A stretch of DNA of 64,000 bases from the NCBI GenBank assembly GCA_021776335.1, contig JAJFGB010000011.1, forward strand, positions 124,001-188,000, written 5' to 3'. Both the position numbers and the translations under genes were made by a program. Positions 56,578 to 64,000 of the stretch are shown here, in pieces. The notes under the pieces were generated by a model, which saw nothing but the letters and a program-made list of their open reading frames with translations, searched no databases and had not been told where the DNA came from. Source of the stretch: Hyphococcus sp. Its GTDB lineage: Bacteria; Pseudomonadota; Alphaproteobacteria; Caulobacterales; Parvularculaceae. Positions within the stretch are counted from its first letter, which is position 1. Each line of letters starts with the position of its first letter.

Positions 56578-58374
56578 ATGAGTGATCCTTCTACCAGCAG
56601 TGAACAGGATAAAGACTCCGGTGAAAAGCCGGGCGCCTATCAAGTGCTGGCGCGCAAATATCGCCCACAGCGCTTTGAGGATTTGATCGGCCACCAGGCC
56701 ATGGTCAGGACACTCAAAAACGCGTTCGCCTCAAACCGTATAGCCCACGCCTATATTCTAACCGGTGTGCGCGGTGTCGGTAAAACAACAACCGCGCGCA
56801 TCCTGGCGCGAGCGCTGAATTATGTGGGGCCGGGCGGGGATGATGCTGGCCCGCAGATGGAGATGAGCGAAGAAGGTTTGCATTGCCGGGCCATTGCCGA
56901 AAGTCGTCATCCTGATGTTCTCGAAATGGACGCAGCCTCGCGCACAGGTGTGGGCGACATACGCGAGCTGATCGAAGGTGTGCGTTATGCGCCGATTGAG
57001 GCCCGCTACAAAGTCTACATCATCGATGAAGTGCACATGCTGTCAACGGCGGCCTTTAACGCGCTTTTGAAAACCCTTGAAGAACCACCGCCTCACGTAA
57101 AGTTTATTTTTGCAACGACAGAAATCCGCAAACTTCCGGTGACAGTGTTGTCGCGCTGCCAGCGTTTCGATCTGCGCCGCATTGATCCGGAAGTTCTGAC
57201 CGATCACCTGGCTGCGATCGCTGAAAAAGAAAACGTCAAGATTGCTCGGGACGGATTGTGGATGATTGCGCGCGCTGCCGAAGGCTCGGTCCGCGACGCC
57301 TTATCAATTCTAGATCAGGCAATTGTTCAGCATACGGCACAAGGCGCGGACGACGAAGTCAGCGCCGAGACGGTACGCGATATGCTGGGCCTGGCAGACC
57401 GCAGCAGCGTCTGGGATTTGCTCGCCGCGTCAATGATGGGTGATGCAAAATCCGCACTGACTGGTTTTCGCGCGCAATATGACGCGGGCGCTGAACCGGC
57501 AGTGATCATTCGTGATATGCTCGATTTGGTGCATCTCCTGACCCGCGTGAAAGTGGCCGGCCCGGATGCGGCAGCCCATGGACCGGCAGGTGAGGCTGAT
57601 GCGACCCGCGCCAAGTCAATGGCGGACGGATTTGAGATGAATGCGCTGACAAGGGCGTGGTCGTTGTTGATGAAAGGCCTGTCAGAAGCGCAAACGGCGC
57701 CCGACCCGGCGGCGGCGGGCGAGATGGCGCTTATTCGGCTTTGTTTCGCTGCGGATTTGCCGACTCCGGATGAGGCGTTGAGAGCCCTAAAAAAAAATAG
57801 TTCCGACGGTGTAGCCGGCGCTGAAAATAGCGCGGGAAAGGCAAATGCTGGACCAGTGGCGGAAATCAAACCGCCCACGCTCGATGTCAGAGTGGCGAGT
57901 AATGATGTGCGAAGTCCCGTCGCCCCGCTTTATTCTTTCAAGGACGTGGTCCTTCTGGCGGGGAAAATGCGTGACGCCAAATTGCGCACCGAACTTGAAG
58001 CTTACGTGCACCTTGTTTCCTTTGCGCCCGGCAAGATAGAGCTTCGCCTTCATGGCGACGCGCCCGGCGATCTCGCCAACCGGTTGGCCATGCGCCTTAA
58101 AGAATGGACCCATCGGCAATGGGTGATCTCCGTCACCGCAGAAAAGAACGGGGATCAAACCTTGCGCGACGCGCGTTATGAAGAGGTGATGGCTCACCCG
58201 ATGGTGCAAAAGACGCTTGAGCTGTTTCCGGGCGCCAAAATTACCGCTATCCGAGAGCCAGAGGCGGCGGCAATACCTGATGAGGTGGAAGAAGATCCGC
58301 CCGTCGATCCCGATGTGGAATTTCCAGAATTACCTGAAACGGCGGCAACAAAAACTGACAAGAGGAATGCGTAA
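56578..58374 (+). CDS. dnaX: DNA polymerase III subunit gamma/tau
   Basis: YQVLARKYRPQRFEDLIGHQAMVRTLKNAFASNRIAHAYILTGVRGVGKTTTARILARALN. Confidence 0.97.
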   Translation: MSDPSTSSEQDKDSGEKPGAYQVLARKYRPQRFEDLIGHQAMVRTLKNAFASNRIAHAYILTGVRGVGKTTTARILARALNYVGPGGDDAGPQMEMSEEGLHCRAIAESRHPDVLEMDAASRTGVGDIRELIEGVRYAPIEARYKVYIIDEVHMLSTAAFNALLKTLEEPPPHVKFIFATTEIRKLPVTVLSRCQRFDLRRIDPEVLTDHLAAIAEKENVKIARDGLWMIARAAEGSVRDALSILDQAIVQHTAQGADDEVSAETVRDMLGLADRSSVWDLLAASMMGDAKSALTGFRAQYDAGAEPAVIIRDMLDLVHLLTRVKVAGPDAAAHGPAGEADATRAKSMADGFEMNALTRAWSLLMKGLSEAQTAPDPAAAGEMALIRLCFAADLPTPDEALRALKKNSSDGVAGAENSAGKANAGPVAEIKPPTLDVRVASNDVRSPVAPLYSFKDVVLLAGKMRDAKLRTELEAYVHLVSFAPGKIELRLHGDAPGDLANRLAMRLKEWTHRQWVISVTAEKNGDQTLRDARYEEVMAHPMVQKTLELFPGAKITAIREPEAAAIPDEVEEDPPVDPDVEFPELPETAATKTDKRNA

Positions 58375-58694
58375 TGGATATTGGCGAGATCATGAAACAG
58401 GCTGGCGCCATGCAAGCAAAAATGCAGGAGATGCAGGAAAAGCTGGCTGAGCTGGAAGTAACCGGCGAGGCGGGCGGCGGCATGATCAAGGTTATTTTGA
58501 ATGGCAAGGGTTACGCGAAAGCTGTGGCAATCGAACGCTCGCTGGTAAAGGAAGATGACGCTGAAATTCTTGAAGATCTGATCGCTGCGGCGATCAATGA
58601 CGCCAAGTCAAAACTGGAAGAGCAGTCTCAGGAACAAATGAAAGCGATGACGGCTGGGCTGCCCCTGCCGCCAGGCATGAAGCTGCCTTTCTAG
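58374..58694 (+). CDS. ybaB: YbaB/EbfC family nucleoid-associated protein
   Basis: MDIGEIMKQAGAMQAKMQEMQEKLAELEVTGEAGGGMIKVILNGKG ... LPLPPGMKLPF. Confidence 0.96.
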   Translation: MDIGEIMKQAGAMQAKMQEMQEKLAELEVTGEAGGGMIKVILNGKGYAKAVAIERSLVKEDDAEILEDLIAAAINDAKSKLEEQSQEQMKAMTAGLPLPPGMKLPF

Positions 58695-58698
58695 GTTC

Positions 58699-59142
58699 AT
58701 GGCACTCAAAAAAGATCAAACGCAGTCTAGCGCCCGGCCAGACTATCTGGCTGCGCATGCATGTTTTGATTGCCGAAAGAGTTTTAAGCGAAAACCAGAT
58801 ATCAGACAATTGGTAAAGCTATGTCCTGATTGCGGCGGCCCCGCTGTAAATCTCGGACGAAAATTCAAGCCGCCAGCAAAAGACAAAGTATCGGAATGGG
58901 AAGTCGTTCGGTTTCTGTATGAATCGGGCTTTCCATTTCATTCTGTTGGAGAACCCTATCCACGAACGATGTCCGAAGCGAAAGACTTTGTGCAGCGTTA
59001 TGAGGCGAGCAAAATTAAATCGGTAAAAGTGCCGGTGTGGACGGATCACCCTGTCAGGAAAGGCAAACGACAGCTTAGATATATATCTTGTTCGTGGACG
59101 CCATACGAGAATCCAGTTCTGCCTGATGGTGATCCTACATGA
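58699..59142 (+). CDS. Zinc-ribbon hypothetical protein
   Basis: CFDCRKSFKRK ... KLCPDCGGPAVNLGRKFKPP (two CxxC). Confidence 0.8.
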   Translation: MALKKDQTQSSARPDYLAAHACFDCRKSFKRKPDIRQLVKLCPDCGGPAVNLGRKFKPPAKDKVSEWEVVRFLYESGFPFHSVGEPYPRTMSEAKDFVQRYEASKIKSVKVPVWTDHPVRKGKRQLRYISCSWTPYENPVLPDGDPT

Positions 59143-60347
59143 ATCCACTTCTAGTTCTCCGCCGTCTCGCTGCCGATCGATCTCCGTTTATGGCGCTCGC
59201 GCTGATGGCGGTCGCCGTACAGCTGTCTTTTGCGGCCTGGTACACACTTGCCAAAAATTTTGCGGTCGACGGCGTTGGCATGACTGGCGCCGAAGTGGGC
59301 CTGCAGGAAACCATCCGTGAAATTCCTGGCTTCCTCGCGTTTCTGGTAATTTATGTCCTGCTCATGATGCGCGAGCAAACCCTGGCGCTGATCTCGCTTG
59401 CGCTGCTTGCCATCGGGGTTGCGGTCACCGGATATTTTCCAAGCGTTTGGGCGTTTTATCTGACGACATTCCTGATGTCCGTCGGCTTTCACTATTTCGA
59501 AACAGTCAATCAATCACTTCAATTACAATGGTTGCCGAAACGCGATGCGCCGAGACAACTCGGCCGGCTGATAGCCGTTGCTGCTGGCGCGCAGCTTGCG
59601 GTTTATGGCTTGATCGCGCTGATCTGGAAGAGTTTTTCGCTAAATTTTGAGGCGGTCTTCCTGCTTTTTGGTGCGTTGACGTTGGTGATCGTTTTTTACC
59701 TCTGGCGCGCCTTTCCATATTTCAAAGAGGAAACGCCTCAGCATAAACATCTCGTCATTCGCAAGCGTTATTGGCTCTATTATGCGCTTACTTTTATGTC
59801 GGGCGCCCGGCGGCAGATATTCACTGTTTTTGCCGCGTTGTTGATGGTGCAAAAATTTGGTTATGACGTTCATGAAATCGCGATATTGTTTCTCGTCAAT
59901 ACCGGGTTCAATATTCTCTTTGCGTCCCGCATCGGCGCGTTGATCGGTCGGTTTGGGGAGCGCAACGCCTTGCGCGTTGAATATATCGGCCTCATTGGCG
60001 TTTTTATATCTTACGCATTCGTCTCAAGTCCGTGGGCTGCGGCGGGGCTATACATCATCGACCACGCTTTTTTTGCAATGGCGATTGCCATCAAAACCTA
60101 TTTCCAAAAAATCACAGACCCGAAGGACATTGCCGGCACCGCCGGGTTTGCCTTCACCATCAATCATATCGCAGCGGTGATTATTCCGGCGAGTTTCGGC
60201 TTGATCTGGCTGGTCAGCCCGTCGCTGGTGTTTCTCCTCGGCGCCGCTATGGCTGTCGGTTCGCTGGTCTTGTCATTTTTGATTCCGCGTCACCCCGAAG
60301 AGGGCCGTGAAACAGTTTTGGCGCCGCGCCCGGTGGCGGCGGAGTAA
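59139..60347 (+). CDS. MFS-like transporter
   Basis: Multiple hydrophobic segments over 402 aa; start overlaps the upstream stop. Confidence 0.8.
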   Translation: MNPLLVLRRLAADRSPFMALALMAVAVQLSFAAWYTLAKNFAVDGVGMTGAEVGLQETIREIPGFLAFLVIYVLLMMREQTLALISLALLAIGVAVTGYFPSVWAFYLTTFLMSVGFHYFETVNQSLQLQWLPKRDAPRQLGRLIAVAAGAQLAVYGLIALIWKSFSLNFEAVFLLFGALTLVIVFYLWRAFPYFKEETPQHKHLVIRKRYWLYYALTFMSGARRQIFTVFAALLMVQKFGYDVHEIAILFLVNTGFNILFASRIGALIGRFGERNALRVEYIGLIGVFISYAFVSSPWAAAGLYIIDHAFFAMAIAIKTYFQKITDPKDIAGTAGFAFTINHIAAVIIPASFGLIWLVSPSLVFLLGAAMAVGSLVLSFLIPRHPEEGRETVLAPRPVAAE

Positions 60348-60436
60348 GATTTGATTGTTGTTGTCGCGCAATCAAACGGCTACCGTTGAATGCTTCGCAT
60401 TGAGTTCCTGATCACCCGCCAGCCCGGAAAGTCAAA

Positions 60437-61042
60437 ATGCCCACCGCTACGATTGGTCCAGAATTACAGCGCCTTATTGACCTCCTTGCGAAAATGCCGG
60501 GACTTGGTCCACGTTCAGCCAAACGCGCTGCGCTTTATCTTTTAAAAAAACGCGAGCCCGTTATGCGGCCACTAGCGTTCGCGCTCGATGACGCGGCGAA
60601 TAAAGTCAAAGCCTGTTCTGTGTGCGGCAATTGGGATTCTATCGACCCTTGCGCTGTCTGCGCAGATTCCGATCGCGACCAGAATGTGCTCTGCGTTGTG
60701 GAGGATGTTTCGGCGCTTTGGGCCCTTGAGCGTGCTGGCGCTCACAAAGGGCGCTATCAGGTGCTTGGCGGTTTATTGTCGCCTCTCGACGGCGTCGGGC
60801 CGGACGATCTTAATATTGGCGCCTTGGTCGCGCGCGCCAAAGAAGAAGCAGTAACCGAAGTTGTGCTGGCGCTCGCCGCCACCGTCGACGGTCAAACAAC
60901 GGCGCATTATCTCTCCGAGCATCTTGTGGGCGTAGGTGTTTCGGTTACGCGCCTTTCGCAAGGTGTGCCTGTCGGCGGCGAACTGGATTACCTTGATGAA
61001 GGAACGCTGGCGGCGGCGATGAAGACCCGCCGTGCGTTTTAA
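60437..61042 (+). CDS. recR: Recombination mediator protein RecR
   Basis: [49 protein letters not shown]; Toprim region. Confidence 0.96.
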   Translation: MPTATIGPELQRLIDLLAKMPGLGPRSAKRAALYLLKKREPVMRPLAFALDDAANKVKACSVCGNWDSIDPCAVCADSDRDQNVLCVVEDVSALWALERAGAHKGRYQVLGGLLSPLDGVGPDDLNIGALVARAKEEAVTEVVLALAATVDGQTTAHYLSEHLVGVGVSVTRLSQGVPVGGELDYLDEGTLAAAMKTRRAF

Positions 61043-61045
61043 CCG

Positions 61046-61096
61046 GAACGCTTTCAGCGAAAGCGGGTTTTGTTTCGCAGTCGACTACGCGACCAA
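61046..61096. repeat. Dispersed palindromic (REP-like) unit, copy D (degenerate)
   Basis: ggaacgctttcagcgaaagcgggttttgtttcgcagtcgactacgcgaccaaac. Confidence 0.45.
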
Positions 61097-61104
61097 ACAA
61101 TAAA

Positions 61105-62349
61105 CTAGGTCGGTAAGACCGTTCTGGTTTGTGCTTCGCCCGATGGGAAAGGGTGCAGCCGCATCTGTCGCAAAACAAAAATAAACGCTACAGCCGTTAC
61201 GGCAAAGCCAAGATTAAATCCTAACAGGCGCGGGTCGCCGGGAATGAATAACGGCGCCAGGAACAGGGCTGCGAGCCAGAGCTGGTCATGAGGGCGCCAG
61301 CCTTTTTCGAGTGCTTGCAGCGCCAGAAGCGCGATCGGGGCCGCCAGGATCACAAGCTCATAATAAAATAAATAGGGCGAGACAAAATAGGCGCCGACAC
61401 ATATAGCGCCGGCGCGCAATGCTTTGTTGTCATAACGTCGCCAAATGATGACGGTTGCCCATATGGCGGCGATCACGCCCAGTCCATGCATTGCCAGTGC
61501 AAGAATTTTCGGCGCGCCCGCCAACATGAAAGCAGCAAACATTGTGGGCATTTTATATAGGGGCATGACGCCGTCACCCACCGCCGCGGAAACGCCAACA
61601 ACACTTTCGATAAAGGCGATCCAGGGGTCTGGACCGAAGACGGCCAGGCTTGCCGCGCCAAGGAATAGCGATCCGGCTGCGGCCCAGCCAAAGGCGCGCC
61701 AATAGCCGCCAGCGATAAAAGCAAACGGAAGAAGAATGCCAAGCTGTGGCTTCATGGTCAGGAGCGCTGCACAGAGCCCGGCGACGGCGGGGCGTTTATC
61801 CGGGTAAAGAGCAGCGCCGAGGAGGAGGCTGGCGGCCAGAAAACCATTTTGTCCGGTTATCGCCGCTTGAAACGTCGCGGGCGCTGCAAGGACGATCAAC
61901 AGGGTGAGGCCCTTGACCCCGGCGCTGCGGATTGTCGCGATAAAGATTACAAAAGACCCGCCGGTCCAGGCAGCATAGCCGAGACCAAAAGGCAGGAATG
62001 CGAGAAACGACACTGCAAAAAAATAAGTTGGCGGATATTGCCAGGTTAAACCATAGGCATCGCGTGGCGGGCCCATCTCCAAAAGCAAAGCTTGAAAATA
62101 GGCGGTGTCATAAAGCGATGAAATCTCACCTGCCGCCGCCGCCTGCGCTGCCGTCCAGAAAACGACGAAATCCCCTCCCACTGGTGTGCCGGCAGGTGTA
62201 ACGAAATCCTTGGCCAAAACGAGCTGAACCACAAAGACGCCATATATGGATAAAGCAACGATTGCCGCGCCGATTGCCGCTTGCCGCGCCGTCAGGCGGA
62301 TATCAGTGATCTCCGTCAGCATATTGAAAAATGGCTTTGCCATGGGCAA
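61105..62349 (-). CDS. DUF2029 / GT87-like polytopic membrane protein
   Basis: GGDFVVFWTAAQAAAAGEISSLYDTAYFQ...YGLTWQYPPTYFFAVSFLAFLPFGLGYAAW. Confidence 0.85.
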   Translation of the reverse strand: MPMAKPFFNMLTEITDIRLTARQAAIGAAIVALSIYGVFVVQLVLAKDFVTPAGTPVGGDFVVFWTAAQAAAAGEISSLYDTAYFQALLLEMGPPRDAYGLTWQYPPTYFFAVSFLAFLPFGLGYAAWTGGSFVIFIATIRSAGVKGLTLLIVLAAPATFQAAITGQNGFLAASLLLGAALYPDKRPAVAGLCAALLTMKPQLGILLPFAFIAGGYWRAFGWAAAGSLFLGAASLAVFGPDPWIAFIESVVGVSAAVGDGVMPLYKMPTMFAAFMLAGAPKILALAMHGLGVIAAIWATVIIWRRYDNKALRAGAICVGAYFVSPYLFYYELVILAAPIALLALQALEKGWRPHDQLWLAALFLAPLFIPGDPRLLGFNLGFAVTAVAFIFVLRQMRLHPFPSGEAQTRTVLPT

Positions 62350-62460
62350 AACCTATGGTTAACGCCTAAAGAAAGGATTATCGGCTTGCCTGCATGGGGC
62401 TGAAGGTTTGCCCCAGACCCGGGGAAATCCGGTGGCCGACGCAAAAGCGAATCGTTTTAA

Positions 62461-63924
62461 TTGGTAATGATGATCAATGATGCCCTAAACAGCGCGGGCC
62501 TTGCCCCAGACCAGCCATCCTTTTGGCTGGTCCTTTTTCTTTTTATCGCGACAGTTTTTTTCACGCTGGAAGCGCGCAAACAGTCGCGCCGCGCGTCACT
62601 GCATCGCCGTGAGCTTGAAAATACCCGAGTCACGCTCTCGGCGGCGCAAACCCGCGCTGAAGAGGCGAGCGAAGTGAAGGCGGAACTGACCGAAGAGCGC
62701 ATCCAGCGTCAACGCCTTGAAGCTGAAGCTGCCGCCAATGAAGCAAAGCTTGCCGAGCGTGAGCGCGCCATGGCGGAGCTCAAAATGCGGATGGAAAGTG
62801 AATTTAAGGCGACGACGGCTGAGTTGCTCGATGGCGCTCATAAGGCGTTTTTGCAGCGCGCCGGCGAAACTTTTGAGCGCCATCGTGAGAGTGCAAAAAC
62901 CGAAAATGATCAGCGGCGCAAAGCGCTTGATGATCTGTTGACGCCAGTCAGTGAAACATTGACGCGCTATGAAAAAGGGCTCGCTGACATGCGCGCTGAA
63001 CAGCAAAAATCACGAGGAGAATTACAAGGGCAGATTGGCGCACTGGCGCAATCCACGCAGGATGTCAGAGCGGAGGCGCAGAAACTTGCCACTGCGCTGC
63101 GCGCTGGCCCAAAAACCCGCGGTCGCTGGGGCGAAGAACAATTGCGCAACGTCGTCGAGATCGCCGGCATGAGCGCTTATGTGGATTTCCGGGAGCAGGT
63201 CTCCCACGGTGACGGAGACAAGCGCAAAATACCAGACATGGTTGTGAGCCTTCCGGGAGGACGTGTCATCGCCGTCGATTCCAAGGTTTCTTTGGGTGCT
63301 TATCTTGATGCGGTCGAAGCAGAAACCGATGATGCGCGCGCCGGGCATTTGGCGCGCCATGCAGATGACCTGTGGAACCACGTCAAATCGCTATCGGCAA
63401 AAGATTATGCCGCATCGCTACGCGATGCGCTGGACTATGTCGTAATGTTCGTGCCCGGAGAAAACTATTTTTCAGCAGCGCTGGAGGCCCGCCCACAACT
63501 TTACCAGGACGCATTTGATCGAAAAATATTGATCGCGAGCCCAACCATTTTGATTGCATTGCTTAAGTCCGCAGCGCTGAACTGGCGTCAGGAGAAACTT
63601 ACTGAGAATGCGCAAGCAGTTGCTCTCATGGCCAAGGATTTATATGACAGCCTTCGTGTTATGGGTGGCCATTTGGGTGGGCTGGGCAAGGCGCTGGAAG
63701 GTGCTGTCAAAAAATATAATTCAACCATTGGTGGGCTGGAGCAGCGTGTGATGCCACGGGCGCGTAAATTTGCGGAATATGAATTGCCCGGAATCGATGC
63801 GGAAATCGAAATTCTGCAAGTGGTTGAGAACGCACCGCGTGAGTTGCGCGCTGACACCGACTTGCTTCTCTCTGGCGACAATGACGCCCCGGTGGACAAC
63901 AAAGCTCAAGACGACGCCGCCTGA
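62461..63924 (+). CDS. rmuC: DNA recombination protein RmuC
   Basis: N-terminal TM and coiled coil; RGRWGEEQLRNVVEIAGMSAYVDFREQV...KIPDMVVSLPGGRVIAVDSKVSLGAYLDAVEA. Confidence 0.95.
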   Translation: MVMMINDALNSAGLAPDQPSFWLVLFLFIATVFFTLEARKQSRRASLHRRELENTRVTLSAAQTRAEEASEVKAELTEERIQRQRLEAEAAANEAKLAERERAMAELKMRMESEFKATTAELLDGAHKAFLQRAGETFERHRESAKTENDQRRKALDDLLTPVSETLTRYEKGLADMRAEQQKSRGELQGQIGALAQSTQDVRAEAQKLATALRAGPKTRGRWGEEQLRNVVEIAGMSAYVDFREQVSHGDGDKRKIPDMVVSLPGGRVIAVDSKVSLGAYLDAVEAETDDARAGHLARHADDLWNHVKSLSAKDYAASLRDALDYVVMFVPGENYFSAALEARPQLYQDAFDRKILIASPTILIALLKSAALNWRQEKLTENAQAVALMAKDLYDSLRVMGGHLGGLGKALEGAVKKYNSTIGGLEQRVMPRARKFAEYELPGIDAEIEILQVVENAPRELRADTDLLLSGDNDAPVDNKAQDDAA

Positions 63925-64000
63925 GGGCAACGCCCAGAGCCATTCGCTTTCAAATTGAATCACGGAATAGCTCTAGTCTATTGTTTATCGCATTTCTTTC

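Noticed and set aside
1-64000. CRISPR arrays, rRNA operons, integrases, transposases, prophage genes
   Set aside because: No regularly spaced repeats, rRNA signatures or recombinase motifs seen in the sequence or ORF list.

Overview
The window looks like a chromosomal segment from an alphaproteobacterium, probably related to Caulobacterales, Parvularculales or Hyphomonadaceae. That placement is inferred from the flgBC-fliE / fliQR-flhB / cckA synteny and CtrA-like boxes. Most of it is conserved core genome: thiE-like (partial), yggS, a flagellar block, cckA, dnaQ, secB, mltA, hslUV, a his operon with insertions, coq7, dsbB, tRNA-Leu(CAA), ilvA, selO, pheA, nudC, SRP RNA, dnaX-ybaB-recR and rmuC. 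An accessory stretch lies downstream of tRNA-Leu (about 28.3-36.3 kb). Its most interesting locus is 29.07-32.2 kb, where two divergent cytochrome P450 genes flank an unannotated 29-codon ORF. That ORF encodes MRRLLRAIRVSLNIRTRKCGYMWVDYAEL and has a strong Shine-Dalgarno, its own AT-rich upstream region and a terminator-like hairpin. A small HTH regulator is divergent from the P450s. I propose this as a candidate P450-modified ribosomal peptide (RiPP) system. Other notable items are a membrane-anchored degenerate prephenate-dehydratase-like protein, a patatin-like phospholipase remnant, a proteasome-like Thr-Ntn-hydrolase candidate with a partner gene, tandem small Cys-rich secreted proteins and a CYTH-CHAD gene inside the his operon, CtrA-like boxes, dispersed palindromic repeats and a MITE-like double hairpin. 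All functional calls come from reading the sequence and motifs; no searches were run.
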